Shown here: piece after piece, positions 10,715 through 22,328 of the stretch
Layout of the letters: each line of letters starts with the position of its first letter
Numbering within the stretch: the first letter of the stretch is position 1
Assembly (NCBI GenBank): GCA_030323305.1
Contig: CP106741.1
Span: 3,967,501-4,031,500, forward strand
Direction of reading: 5' to 3'
Source: Paenibacillus sp. CC-CFT747
GTDB lineage: Bacteria > Bacillota > Bacilli > Paenibacillales > NBRC-103111
DNA: 64,000 nucleotides
Translations under genes and position numbers: made by a program
The notes under the pieces: generated by a model
Seen by the model: the letters and a program-made list of their open reading frames with translations, nothing else
Told to the model about the DNA's origin: nothing
The model's database searches: none

Positions 10715-11665
10715 ATGAGTAATCCTACTGTTCAGCTGAGCGCTTCCCGGGAGACCGCTCTGCGCTTGCAAAGGAGAAGGCGTTTCCGGATGAACATCCC
10801 GCTCATGGTTATGTTCTCGCCGATCCTCGTTTATTTTATTCTGTTCAAATACGTCCCGATGGGCGGGCTCATCATAGCCTTTAAGCAGTACAACCTGGCT
10901 GACGGCATTCTGGGCAGCCCTTGGACGGGACTGGATAACTTCCGGCTTCTGTTCAATAGCCCCATGATGGTCACGATCATTAAGAACACTTTCGTGATCT
11001 CCATCCTGTCGGTTCTGGTATCCTTTCCCTTCCCGATTCTTCTCGCCATCCTCCTTAATGAGGTGCGGGGAATGGTATACAAACGGACGATCCAGACGCT
11101 GGTGTATTTGCCGCATTTTTTGAACTGGGTTATTATCGGTTCATTTGTGGTTCTCATTTTCGCCCAGGAACAAGGCGTCATCAACAAAATCATCTCGGCG
11201 CTCGGCGGGGAGAAAATCCAGTTTCTTTATAACAAGTCCACCTGGCTCGGGGTTTTTCTGGGCTCCGGCATCTGGAAGGAAGCGGGGTTCGGGGCCATCA
11301 TCTACCTGGCGGCTCTCGGCAATATCGACCCGAGCTTATATGAATCCTCGAGCATCGACGGGGCCAACAAGCTGAGGCAGATGTGGCACATTACGATTCC
11401 CGGCATTGCGCCCGTCATTATTTTGATGCTGATTCTCTCGATGGAGCATGTCATGGATGTCGGCTTCGATCAAATCTATGTGCTCAAGAATCCGATGGTC
11501 GGCGATATCGCGAACGTCATCAGCGTCTGGAGCTATGAGGTGGGGCTTGGCCGCGGTCAGTTCAGTATAACGACGGCGCTCGGCTTCTTTCAGTCCTTGG
11601 TCGGCCTGGTCCTCGTGCTCGCTGCGAACAAAATCGCCCGGAAATTTGGCCAAGGGCTATGGTAA
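10715..11665 (+). CDS. ABC sugar importer permease, LplB/YteP type (importer 1)
   Basis: 316 residues with a basic cytoplasmic N-terminus (LQRRRRFRMN) and six predicted membrane helices. The cytoplasmic EAA loop is YESSSIDGANKLRQ...TIPGIAP. The early KYVPMGGLIIAFKQYNL segment is typical of LplB/YteP permeases that import oligosaccharides. AAGGAG precedes the ATG. The second permease starts 12 bases downstream and the binding lipoprotein is third. No ATP-binding subunit is encoded nearby, as is usual for this family, which shares an MsmX-type ATPase. Confidence 0.93.
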   Translation: MSNPTVQLSASRETALRLQRRRRFRMNIPLMVMFSPILVYFILFKYVPMGGLIIAFKQYNLADGILGSPWTGLDNFRLLFNSPMMVTIIKNTFVISILSVLVSFPFPILLAILLNEVRGMVYKRTIQTLVYLPHFLNWVIIGSFVVLIFAQEQGVINKIISALGGEKIQFLYNKSTWLGVFLGSGIWKEAGFGAIIYLAALGNIDPSLYESSSIDGANKLRQMWHITIPGIAPVIILMLILSMEHVMDVGFDQIYVLKNPMVGDIANVISVWSYEVGLGRGQFSITTALGFFQSLVGLVLVLAANKIARKFGQGLW

Positions 11666-11677
11666 AGGAGTGACGGG

Positions 11678-12557
11678 ATGAGAACATCTTTAGGAGAAAA
11701 ATTTTTTACGGAGTCAATGCCTTCCTGCTGGGGCTCCTCGGCATCAGCTGCATCCTGCCGATTCTGCATATCGTTTCCTTGTCCTTAAGCTCGGAGCACG
11801 CGGTGATGTCCGGATTCGTCGGACTCTGGCCGGTCGGGTTTACGACGGATTCCTATAAGCTGCTGATCGAGGGGACCAACATCGTGAACGCCTTTAAGAA
11901 CAGCGTGGTGATCACCGTCGTGGGGACGGCCTTGAATATCCTCTTCACCATTCTTGCCGCTTATCCGCTGTCCCGGACGTATTTCTACTGGAGAAAGCCG
12001 CTCAGTCTATTGATCGTCTTTACCATGCTCTTTACGGCCGGCCTTATCCCGAGCTATTTGCTGATCAAAAGCCTGGGACTTGTCAATAGCTATGGGGCCT
12101 TGTGGCTGCCGGCTCTTGTGAGTGTCTACAACCTTCTGGTTCTAAAAACCTTTTTCGAGAACATCCCGGGGGAGCTGGAGGACGCGGCGCGGATTGACGG
12201 CTGCAGCGAAACGAGGCTCATCATGCAGATCATGCTTCCGCTGTCCATGCCGGTGATCGCCACCCTGGTGCTGTTCTATGCGGTAGGCCACTGGAATTCG
12301 TTCTTTAATGTTATGATCTATATCAATTCCTCCGACAAGCATAACCTGACCGTGCTCGTCCAGCAGATGATCATGAACAGCCAGCTGGCCCAGCAGGTGA
12401 CGGAAGGCCAGTTCAGCGACGACCTGACCCAGTCGGTCACCCCCAGTCGATTCAATCGGCCGGTGTCATCGCCATGCTGCTTCCGATGCTGATCGTGTAT
12501 CCTTTCCTGCAGAAGTATTTTGTCAAAGGGGTTATGATCGGCTCGATCAAAGGATAG
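11678..12557 (+). CDS. ABC sugar importer permease, YtcP/LplC type (importer 1; two frame breaks)
   Basis: Partner permease of the upstream gene, ending in the diagnostic QKYFVKGVMIGSIKG. The EAA loop is EDAARIDGCSETRLIMQIMLPLSMP. The ATG at 11678 follows AAAGGAGTGACGGG. The frame breaks twice: after the A5 run at 11697-11701 and after the C5 run at 12440-12444. One extra base at each gives a single 293-residue protein with six membrane helices and the normal family ending. I regard both as base-calling deletions. The mechanism is that of a type I (CUT1-like) importer inner-membrane subunit. Confidence 0.85.
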
Positions 12558-12660
12558 AGAAGGCTCGGTTGATTACAGGTGGAGGTGAGGCCGGCAGGAA
12601 GGATGCTCCAATTCATGAATATCTAAGCTTGGCTTATTCGAAAAAGGGAGGACAAACGGG

Positions 12661-14282
12661 ATGATCAACAAAAAGAAAAGCGCCCTGCTGGCGATGACGA
12701 CCGTTCTGGCGGCGGGTTCCTTACTCGCAGCCTGCGGCAAAGAAGGGGATAAAGGTGAAGGCGCCGGGAAAGCTTCGGAGGGCGCTGACGGCAAGAAGGG
12801 CAAAATCTCGGTGATGGTCTACGACAGAGGCAGGGTGCCGGCTGAGGAAGGGACCTATGACAAGAACCGCTGGACGGATTGGATTAACAAGAATGCTCCG
12901 GCCGAAGTGACGTTCGTCCCCATTCCGCGCAACAAGCCGGAAGACAAGCTGAACGTCCTTCTCGCTTCGGGCTCCGCGCCTGATTTCATTCAGGATTACA
13001 ATCCTTTGAACAAGAATGCCTGGTATGCCTCGAAGCAGCTGATGCCGCTCGATGACCTGATCGAGAAGCACAGCGTGGAATACAAGGCTCTCCTGAACAA
13101 GTATCCGATCCTGCGCAAGCTGGGTACCCAGGACGATGGCAAGCTCTATGAGGTCGGAGCGTTCACCCAAACGGATATCAACTGGGTTTTCCTGGTGAGG
13201 AACGACTGGCTGAAGAAGCTGAACCTGGAAGTGCCGAAGACAACCGAGGAATTGTATAATGTCGCCAAAGCCTTTACCGAGAACGATCCGGATGGCAACG
13301 GCAAGAAGGATACGTTCGGGATCTCCTTGGAGGCGGATTTAACCAAAATATCTTCAACTGGATCTTTGGTCTGCCTGGCGCCGGCTATGCTCTGGAGGAC
13401 GGCAAAATGGTCTATCCGTGGAAGCAGATGGAGGCGATTGCCGACTTCAAGAAGCGGTTGTACCAGGACGGTCTGATCGATAAAGATTTCGCGGCGGATG
13501 CCAATGGGGAGAAGGCCAAGCGGGATTTTGTCAACGGCAAGATCGGCTTCTATACGATGCAGTGGGCGGACGTGAAGGCGACCTTCGAGGCCCTGAAGAA
13601 AAACGTGGCGGACGCCCAGCTTGTGCCGATCGCGCTGCCTAAGAGCTCCTTCGGTCAATTCGTTCCCGCCCTGAATCCGCCGGCTCAAACGCCTGGAGTG
13701 GTTAACGCCGCCGCCAAGGATCCGGTTGCCGTCATCAAATATATCGACTTCCTGAACAAAGAGGACACGGTCAAGGCCTTGAAGTGGGGACTCGAGGGCG
13801 AGCATTATAAACTCGATGGCAATGGCTGCCCGGCCCCGGTTAACCTCGAGAAGAACAAGAAGGAAAAAGACTGGAACGCCGACTATTCGATGGTAAGCAG
13901 CTCGACCGATGCGACCCGCAAGTGCGATCCCCGCATCATGGAGATCGATACGAGCTCCCCGGTAGGGCAGGAATACAAAGCCATTCTGGAAACGGCCCGT
14001 AAAATCTACTTGAATCCGGCTACTCCTATGCCAGGCTTCTTCCTGAATGCTCCGGCCAAGCCGAACGAGCTGGATATGATCGAGCAGAGCGTATCCAAGC
14101 TGGGAGATGAATATACGAAGGCCATCGTGACCAAGGACTATACGCCGGAGAAAGCCACCCAAACGGCCAAGGACATGTGGACGAAGGCCGGCGGCGGAAA
14201 AATCGATGAATGGTACAACACCTTTTACAGCAAGAACAAAGACAAAATCGTAACCGTTACGGATATTTACGAAAAGAAATAA
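12661..14282 (+). CDS. Extracellular sugar-binding lipoprotein, LplA type (importer 1; one frame break)
   Basis: The N-terminus is a lipoprotein signal ending in a lipobox, LLAACGKEG, so the mature protein is anchored by a Cys near residue 22. The rest has the features of about 500-residue LplA-type solute-binding proteins: ASGSAPDFIQDYNP, an Asp-rich NDPDGNGKKDTFGI motif and a long C-terminal helical lobe. The frame breaks near 13329 in a G2; one extra G gives 540 residues and restores SLGGGFNQN. It is the substrate-capture subunit for the two upstream permeases. A terminator follows, so the AraC gene downstream has its own transcript. Confidence 0.87.
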
Positions 14283-14294
14283 AGCATTGCGGAT

Positions 14295-14325
14295 AAGGCG
14301 CCTTCTTCTCAAAGGCGCCTTTTTT
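14295..14325 (+). terminator. Hairpin terminator after importer 1
   Basis: AAGGCGCC (14295-14302) pairs with GGCGCCTT (14314-14321), followed by T6. Confidence 0.9.
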
Positions 14326-14381
14326 CATGAAATGACCGGCTTAAACCGCCTTCACGCTTCCGGTCGAGGCGGGAATGTCTA

Positions 14382-14410
14382 TTGACAGAAAGATGTATAT
14401 TGCTCAGAAT
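14382..14410 (+). promoter_or_regulatory. Candidate promoter of the AraC regulator gene
   Basis: A perfect TTGACA at 14382-14387 is followed after 17 bp by CAGAAT (four of six matches to TATAAT). It lies after the terminator and about 50 bp upstream of the next start codon. Confidence 0.4.
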
Positions 14411-14460
14411 AATAACTTCAGTAATAAATGGAAGTATCCATCAAGTTTGGGGGGACGGGA

Positions 14461-16698
14461 ATGCCGGGTAAGTGGTTCAAACGGCTGCTTCTTTCCTATT
14501 TGCCGATCTTCGTCCTCGTTATCTTCAGTTTGTCGATTCTCTTTTTTGTCATCGTCAACAAAGTGTCGCGCGAAGAGGCGAAGCAGGCCAATCAAGTGTT
14601 CATGGAGCAGGTGCTCGTCCAGCTGGACCGGACACTGGAGCTGATCAGCCAGCAGATCATGAAGGAATCGAACTCCAATAACGGATTGAAGGACTATTAC
14701 TTCAAACCGTCGCTTGATACGTTCGGAAGTCTTGTGGTGCCTTCGGAAAAATTGCGGGAGTTCGTCGGGGGCCTTCCTCTCATCGACTCCATTTATTTAT
14801 ACCGGACGGCCGATGAAATGGTGCTGAGCACCAATTCGCTTATGCCGCTCAGCCAGTTTGGCGACCAGGCATTCGCGAGGACGGTCCTGAAGAACGGGGC
14901 GCCGCCTAAATGGCTGCCCGTGCGCGCTTACCGGGAGTTTGCCGACCAGTCCCCGGTCAACGTGGTGACGCTTGTCCGGAATGTGCCGCTGCTGGGAGGG
15001 GAAAAAGGGTTTCTCGTTGTCAATGTCGGGGTGGACAAGATCGCAAAATACGTGATGGAAATGTCCAGCTCGAAGTTCAGCTACATCCAGCTTGAGGATC
15101 AGAACGGAACCTTCCTTCTGAATACGTCGGATACGCGCATGCGGTCGGAGATCAATTCCGCCGTTTCCAGCTATACCGGGTGGGTTATTCACAGCGGGCT
15201 TCACGACGGGGGCTTGTTCTATGTGTTTTCCCATATTCACTGGATCTGGCTTGGGGTAGCGGCGGGATTGGTTATACTGGGAGCGGTTTGGCTCATTGTC
15301 GTTACCCGGCGGAATTACCGTCCGGTGGAAATGATCGTCGACCAGATTCGCCAGTTCGCCGTGCAGAGAACCCAGCTGCTTGCGGCTTCGAGCGGCCAGG
15401 ACGAGTTCCGCTTTATTGAAACCGCCTTGAGCCGGCTCATCGAGCAGTCCAACGAGTACGACCAGCAGTTCCGTGAGGACCTGCTGTACCGGCGTCAATA
15501 TTTTTTTCAAGAAGCGATTACGGGCAGCCGGGTGATCACCGCCGAGGATTGGAACGGCGAGCTGAACGGGCTGACATCGGCCGGGGACAAGCGGAGGCTC
15601 TTCGTCGCGGTGATTGAGATCGACAAGTACCAGGAATTCCAGAATCAATATAACCAGCGGGACCAAAGTCTGCTTAAATTCGTTGTCAAAAGCGTGGTCA
15701 GCGAAATGGCGGAGAAGCATGACCTTGCCGTATGGGCGGAATGGATCGGCAATGAAAGGCTCGGCGTGCTGTTTGGAACATCGGTTGAAGAAGAGACAAG
15801 CCTGCAGGTTCTGAAGAAGCTCGGGGAAGAGCTGATCGGCTGGGTGGAGGCTAATCTTCATTTTTCCGTGACCTCGGGCTTTGGCTCAGGTGTCGAAGAG
15901 GTGGGCGAAATTCCTCTTTCCTATGAGGATGCGATCAACGCCTTGAAATACAAGACGGTGCTCGGAGGATCGGGTACGTTTCTGTATGCCGAGATGAAGA
16001 CCCAGTCGGTTCATACGATCTACGACAACCTGGAGGTCATCCGCAAGCTTTCCTCCTGCTTCAAGCAGAACAATGAGGAGTGGGAGGCGATCTTCCGGGA
16101 AGTGTTCATGAATTTGCGGAACAACTTGAGCTCGAAGGAAGAAATCGTCATTGCGGCGAATTACTTATGCTACCATCTGAACCAATCGCTTAAGGAAATG
16201 GCCCAGGAATACCGAGGCCTCTGGGAGAGTGAGATCCACCCCCAGATGATGGCCGCCGTGGAGAATTTTGAAACGCTCGATGAACTGGAAGAACGGTATG
16301 CGGAGCTCCTGAGCCAAGCCTTCCGGCACCTGAGCCGGATGCGCGAGAAACGCTCGGGCCATACGCTGATTAAGGACATCAAGACCTATATCGAAGATCA
16401 TTATGATGACCCCAACTTATCCCTGCAGATGATCAGTGATCATTTTCAATTGAATACCAAGTACGTCAGCCAGTTGTTCAAGGACGAAATGGGGGAGAAA
16501 TTCGTGGATTATTTGGCTCATCTGCGAATCCGCCATGCCAAGGATCTTCTGAAGGAAACGAAGGCCCCGGTCCAGGATATTGCCATAAAGGTGGGGTATA
16601 CTCATTCTCTTTCGTTTATCCGTATGTTCAAGAAAGTGATGAACGTCACCCCGGGAGATTACCGCAAGCAGAATACTCCGGCAAGAGGACAGGAGTAA
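14461..16698 (+). CDS. Membrane-anchored AraC family regulator with extracellular sensor
   Basis: About 745 residues. An N-terminal membrane helix (residues 10-33, LLLSYLPIFVLVIFSL) is followed by an extracellular Cache-like sensor and a second helix near residue 270 (WIWLGVAAGLVILGAVWL). A cytoplasmic linker comes next, and the C-terminal 100 residues carry the AraC double helix-turn-helix (LSLQMISDHFQLNTKYVSQLF and SLSFIRMFKKVMNVTPGDYRK). The ATG at 14461 sits after GGGGGGACGGG; an in-frame upstream ATG at 14428 lacks a good ribosome site. Such proteins sense extracellular sugar, or a loaded binding protein, and activate neighbouring importer and hydrolase genes. Likely targets are importer 1 and/or the glycosidase operon downstream. 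Confidence 0.9.
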   Translation: MPGKWFKRLLLSYLPIFVLVIFSLSILFFVIVNKVSREEAKQANQVFMEQVLVQLDRTLELISQQIMKESNSNNGLKDYYFKPSLDTFGSLVVPSEKLREFVGGLPLIDSIYLYRTADEMVLSTNSLMPLSQFGDQAFARTVLKNGAPPKWLPVRAYREFADQSPVNVVTLVRNVPLLGGEKGFLVVNVGVDKIAKYVMEMSSSKFSYIQLEDQNGTFLLNTSDTRMRSEINSAVSSYTGWVIHSGLHDGGLFYVFSHIHWIWLGVAAGLVILGAVWLIVVTRRNYRPVEMIVDQIRQFAVQRTQLLAASSGQDEFRFIETALSRLIEQSNEYDQQFREDLLYRRQYFFQEAITGSRVITAEDWNGELNGLTSAGDKRRLFVAVIEIDKYQEFQNQYNQRDQSLLKFVVKSVVSEMAEKHDLAVWAEWIGNERLGVLFGTSVEEETSLQVLKKLGEELIGWVEANLHFSVTSGFGSGVEEVGEIPLSYEDAINALKYKTVLGGSGTFLYAEMKTQSVHTIYDNLEVIRKLSSCFKQNNEEWEAIFREVFMNLRNNLSSKEEIVIAANYLCYHLNQSLKEMAQEYRGLWESEIHPQMMAAVENFETLDELEERYAELLSQAFRHLSRMREKRSGHTLIKDIKTYIEDHYDDPNLSLQMISDHFQLNTKYVSQLFKDEMGEKFVDYLAHLRIRHAKDLLKETKAPVQDIAIKVGYTHSLSFIRMFKKVMNVTPGDYRKQNTPARGQE

Positions 16699-16731
16699 AA
16701 CGCCAAGCTTCAATTGGATACCGACAGAAAG

Positions 16732-16758
16732 CGGCGCCGTTCAGGCAGCCGTTTTTTT
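16732..16758 (+). terminator. Hairpin terminator after the AraC gene
   Basis: CGGC-GCC stem with a single-base bulge (16732-16751) followed by T7. Confidence 0.7.
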
Positions 16759-16931
16759 GGTTTTGCGCCAAAAAGGCCCATCTACCTTTTTCATTCGTAT
16801 ACCTTTTCGGTTTTCCGGAGTTTTGCTTATGGAAAGATTATTGTCTATGGATACGCGTTGCCGTTTGGCTTTTACTTAAGAAGGCAATAAGACGGAACTT
16901 ATTATAAAGATGAGCGAGGAGGAAAGGAAGC

Positions 16932-19900
16932 ATGAAAGGATTACGAAACCGGCATGCATGGACCTTCCGGAGGGGATGGCGGCACTGCTGACCGCGCTGC
17001 TTCTGTGGACAGCAGGGCTTTACGAGGCTTCGGCGGTATGGGCGGCGGAAGCGCCCTTGACCCCGACGGATGACACGTATGCCAATGCGGGAACCAAGTC
17101 GGAGCAATCGTTCGGAAGTTCTCCCGATCTGTTGGTTAAATATCAAGCCGCGGATCCGAATGTGACCCGGCAGGCTTACCTTCGCTTTGATGCGAAGAAC
17201 TACCGTCCGGAAGCCGTAGGCTCTGCCAAACTTAGGATATACGGAAGCGTGACGGAACCGGGGGTGTCCAGCGTGCGGATCTCCGTTTACGGCGGAGGGC
17301 AGGACGGCTGGGCGGAATCCACCTTGAACTGGGGAAGCAAGCCGGAGCCGGAATTCTATCTGGGCCGGTTCGACGTCACTCCTACGGCGGGATGGTACGA
17401 GGTGGACGTGACTTCGTATATCCGCAAGCAAGCCGGGGAGGACGGAACCGCCACACTGATTCTGACCCAGGAGACCTCTCCCGGCTATGTGGTCACGTTC
17501 AAAAGCAAGGAAGATTCCTTACATAAGCCTCAATTGCTTATTTCTGATACCGCGGTTCAGCCGGACGCCCCATCCTGGCCGGCCGGCAGCGCCTTGCTTG
17601 GAAAGGGAGCTTCGGGATCCGCTCTATCCTTAAGCTGGACTCCTGCCTCTTCGGGCAGCGGGGAGATAACGGGTTACCGCGTTTACCGGAACGGGGAGCT
17701 CCTTCAAACCTTGCCGGGCACCACGCAAGAGTATACGGTAACCGGCTTGCCGGACGGGAAGAGATACACGTTCCAGGTACAGGCGGGGGATTCGGCCGGC
17801 CGCTGGAGCACCGACGGGCCCATCTACAGCACCATCCAGACGAGGATCCCCACGGATGACGCTTATGTAAACGCGGGGGCATCGGCAGACAAAAATTTCG
17901 GACAATCGGCGGATCTGCTGGTGAAGAACAATGTCGCCGATCTGACCCGGCGTTCCTACCTGCGGTTTGATCTGAACGGGATGAAGCCCGAAGAGATCGG
18001 ATCCGCCAAGCTAATGATCTACGGGGCGATTACCGAAGCGGGTCCGACCTCTTTACCTACCTCGATAGCCGGGGGTGAAGTTCAGGATTGGAGCGAGCAG
18101 TCCATCACGTGGACCAACAAGCCGGACACCGAACACTATCTCGGCAAGTTTACGATTAACCGGACGATGAAGTGGAACGAGGTGGACGTCACCTCCTACC
18201 TTCGCAAGCAGGCACCAGGGGCGGCCTCGCGACCTTCTCGCTGTTCCAGGAGATTTCTCCGGGCTACGCTACTGTATTCAAAAGCAAAGAGGACATCCAT
18301 AAGCCATATTTGCTTATTTCCGCTTTGCCTGCGGATGGGAACGCCCCGTCTTGGCCGGCAGGAAGTGAGCTCGCGGCGACCGATGTGCAGGAATCGTCCT
18401 TAAAGCTTAGCTGGACGAAGCCAACGTCTTACGGCGGGGCCGAGCTTACGGGCTACCGCCTCTACAAGGACGGCGCTCTCCTTCAGGAGATTCCGGCAAC
18501 AGCCAGCACGCTTGCCTTGAACGGGCTCCAAAGCGACAGCCGGTACACCTTTCAAGTGCAGGCGGGAGACAGTGCGGGGCGCTGGAGCACGGACGGCCCG
18601 CTGGTGACCGTGCGCATGCCGGGCAACGAAATCGTGCAGGTCAAGCAAGGCCATGTATTCGTGCAGCCGGAATCGGCTCAGTTTAAGGTTCGGACCGGAA
18701 GAAGCAGCGCTCAATGGATCGTGGAGGATGCTTGGGGACGGGAAGTGAAACGAGGCTCTTCGCCTGTAGCTGGAGGGGAACTTCTGCTTTCCGTACCGGT
18801 AGAGCAGAGGGGGTATTTTACCATCCGGTTCAGCCTGGAAGCCCCCGGCCTGGAGCCGGTCGTGTTGAGCACGCCGTTTGCCGTGCTGTCTCCTTTCGAT
18901 GTGAAGGCGGTACCGGAATCCCCGTTCGGGTTTGCTACCCATCTGCATCGGACCGGGACGGGTTGGGGCCCGGATTTGATTGATCTTATCCAGGCTTCCG
19001 GAGCCAAGAACGTAAGGGATGGAATCGAATGGAACGGAATCGAGAAGCAGAAAGGCCAGTACACCTTCGCCCCGGTGCCGGACAATTATATGGCGAAGCT
19101 GAAAGAGCGGCAGGAGGACATGCTGTTCGTGGCCGGCTACAACAACCCGCTCTATGACAATAACAGCACGCCTTATACGGACGAAGGGCGCCAAGGGTTC
19201 GCCGACTATGCTAAATCGTATTTCGATCATTACGGAACCCAGCTGAAGTGGCTTGAGGTGTACAACGAATTTAACATCGCCTTCGGCGACCGGGGGAACG
19301 GTCCCGCGGATTCGAGGCCGGATTATTACTACCCCTTCTGAAGAGAACGTTTGAGACGGTAAAAGCCGAAAGGCCGGACGTTACGGTAGTAGGCATGGCG
19401 ACAGCCGGCGTGCCGCTGAGTTGGATGGAAGAGGTGTTCAAGCTTGGCGGACTACAATATATGGATGCGGTTTCGATTCATCCTTATCAATATCCGGCGG
19501 CACCGGAAGGCTTGATCGGCCAGCTGGCCGCAGTCCAGAACCTGATCCGCCAATACAACAACGGGCAATCCAAGCCGTTATGGATCAGCGAGTTCGGCTG
19601 GCCGACGCAGGAAGACAGCAGAGGCATCGATGAGAAGACGCAGGCGGATTATCTGGTGCGCGGCCACGTGCTGGCACTGGCGGGCGGCGTTGAGAAAATC
19701 TTCTGGTACGATTTCATGAATGACGGAACGAAGGCGGATTACAACGAGGACAACTTCGGGATTATCCGCAATGCCGCCGACCCCCAAGGAAAGCATACCC
19801 CGAAGCCGGCCTATGCGGCCTACGCCGCCATGACCCGGGAGCTGACCGGAGCGGATTACGTCCAGAAAGAATCGACACCGGACGGCATTTACAGCTATGC

Positions 19901-22328
19901 GTTCCGCAAGGAGGGGACGGACCTTCACGTCGCCTGGTCGCTGAGCTCCCAATCCATGGCGATTAAGACCTCGGGGCCGGTGGACATCACGGACCTGATG
20001 GGCAATACCCAAACCTACACCCCGCTCGATGGAAAGGTTTATATCACCTTGAGCGGAGAGCCGGTTTACATCAAAGGAACGATCGAAGGGTTGGTCCAGG
20101 ATTCCACCTTTACGGTGACCTCGGGAGATAAGGCGGTTGCCACGGAGAAGGTGCAGCTCGATGTGAGAATGGTCAACCCGCTCGCTGAGCCGCTGTCGGT
20201 TTCGCTGGCTTCCGAGAACCAGACGGTAGAGCTGGCGGCTGACGCTCATGGTACGGTTAGCGGCACCTTAAAGCTCGGATCCGTTGATCACACCGGTATC
20301 AAGCATGTCCGGGGAGACCTTCTCTCCGGAGGGAAACGAATCGGTTACTTGACCCATCAGGTTCGGATAGGCGAGCCTTACGAGATTCGGGTGCGTCCCG
20401 TAGTGGCCGATGAAACGGCCCGTCTTGGGAAGATGAACGTGACCGTAACGAACCGCTTTAGCGGCCAATCGCTCCGTGTTCTTAAGGTGGATTGGGCCAT
20501 GAATGCTCAGACCGGTTCCATGGATTCCGGAAGGGAGGTGGCTCCGCTCGCCGAAGAGACCTTCTCGTGGGATGTGGGTCCTGTGGATTATGACAAGAGT
20601 TACTCCTATCAAGTGACCGTTGATCTGGAGGGCTTCGGACCGATTACCCTCTCGGGCAAAGTGGAATATAACCCCATTGCCTACAAAACCGTTCAGGTGG
20701 ACGGCGTTCTGGACGATCCGGCCGCCGCTCCCTTAATCGATCTATCGAAGGCAAACAATAAAATTTCCGGCTATGGCGGTACGGACGATGCCAGCGGGCT
20801 GGTCTGGCTGAATGCCGACCGGGATAACCTCTATATAAGCGCGAAGGTCACCGACAATGTGTGGGCTTATCCCGCCGGAGGAGGCGATCAGTGGCAGAAC
20901 GACGGCTTTCAGTTCGCCCTGGCCGCCGGAGTACCGGGAGAGAGCAAGGCTTGGTACGAATTCGGGATGGCGGAAACGCCGGCCGGCCCGCAAATCTACC
21001 GGTTCCTCTCGCCGGCCGGGCTTCCGACGGGCCGCCTTGACAATGGGAAGCTTGTCATCGTCCGGGATGAGGCCCAGCATACGACCACCTATGAGATGGC
21101 TCTTCCGTGGTCCGAAATAAAGCCGATCCGGCCGGAAACGGACGAGGTCGTCAGTTTCTCGCTTCTCTTAAACGATAACGACGGCGTACAGCGCCGCGGT
21201 TATATCGAATGGGGCTCGGGTATCGGAGGAGCCAAGGATCCTAAGCTGTTCCGGACGATCGAATGGATGAAGCCCGGCTCCCAGCTGAAGCTGGAGCCGG
21301 CCGAAGGAACGTACAGCGATTCCATCGAGCTTAGGGCCACCTTAACCGATCCGGCCGGCCGGCCAATCGCCGGCGAATCCGTAGATTTTGAAGTGGAGGA
21401 GGGCTTGGTCGGCTCTGCCGTTACGAACCAAGAGGGAACGGCGTCGATCCGCTATACGATCAAGCAGGGAGCCGGTTCCTCGGCGGAAACCGTCGGGTAC
21501 CCGACGCGCGCCCTATACAAGCCCAAGGCCGGCTCGGCCTACAAAGAAAGCACAGGGGAATCCAAGCTGACGGTCGGCAAGGAGCAAGCCTCCTTGACGG
21601 CGGCAAGTCCGTCCCTGATAACCGTCGGAAGCGGGCAGACGCTTGACGTTGCTTTGGTCCAGAACGATGCGGAGCCTGGCCGGATGGAAGGCATCCCCGT
21701 GGGGGCCGTCATTACCCGGCTGCTTCCGAATGGCACCCGCGGCGACACGGCGGTAACCGAGGCCGTTTATTCGACGGATGCTTCCGGAACGGCTCATCTA
21801 CCGGTTCAGCTGGCAGCCGGATTATATGAGATCCGCTATGAGATTCAGCCGAATCCTTACTATCAGACGGCATCCACCATCGCAACTGTACTTGTTGCGG
21901 ACCGCCTGCCGGACACGGCCAGCCTGAACGGATTTCTTCCGCTCCCCGGGGGCGGAGGTCCTCTCGGCCAGAAGGCGGGCAAGCTTCACTTTACTCTGCA
22001 GGGCGAGCGAACGCCGGGAGGGGAACTATCGGGCCAGCTGCGTTTCCATGCCGAACCTCAGGGGCTGGACTTGACTAGCCGCTCCTTGCGGTGGCTGGCG
22101 GCAGCGGGCTCCGAAACCTATATCCAGGCAGAGGCGGAGGACCAGCAGGCGAACCTTTACCTGGTGCGTATCATCGCCGCTGGCGGAGAAGACAGCGGAA
22201 GCCCCTCTCCCCGGATCAGTGTGCAGATGTGGAAACAAGAGGGCGATAAGGAAGAGCCGTTCTATGCGGCGTTCCTGCAGCCTTTGCGAGGAAACTTTAC
22301 CTTATCATCAGGAGGTCAAACCGCATGA
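16932..22328 (+). CDS. Giant secreted clan GH-A glycoside hydrolase with duplicated binding/FN3 modules (three frame breaks)
   Basis: The reconstructed protein has about 1799 residues. Order: signal peptide to about residue 41 (ending AVWAAEA); CBM96/DNRLRE-like module 43-201; FN3 208-300; a second such pair 304-563; Ig-like segment to about 653; clan GH-A TIM barrel 656-973; CBM9/DOMON-like module 1253-1446 (starting VQVDGVLDDPAAAPLI); Big_1-like domain 1453-1543. Probable catalytic residues are the acid/base Glu in EVYNEFN and the nucleophile Glu in WISEFGWPT. The frame breaks after the G4 runs at 16972 and 18218 and the C4 run at 19332; one base each restores continuity. The ATG at 16932 has GAGGAGGAAAGGAAG upstream and, with the first correction, yields a textbook signal peptide. 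ATGA overlap couples it to the GH105 gene, which suggests an acidic, pectin-like polysaccharide substrate. Confidence 0.82.
17060..18620 (+). repeat. Intragenic tandem duplication of the binding-module + FN3 unit
   Basis: Two units of about 785 bp, starting near 17060 and 17845, encode the same module pair. Both start with TDD-Y-NAG and end with the same FN3 phrase (FQVQAGDSAGRWSTDGP). The proteins are highly similar while the DNA has diverged, which points to an old duplication kept by selection. Confidence 0.85.
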
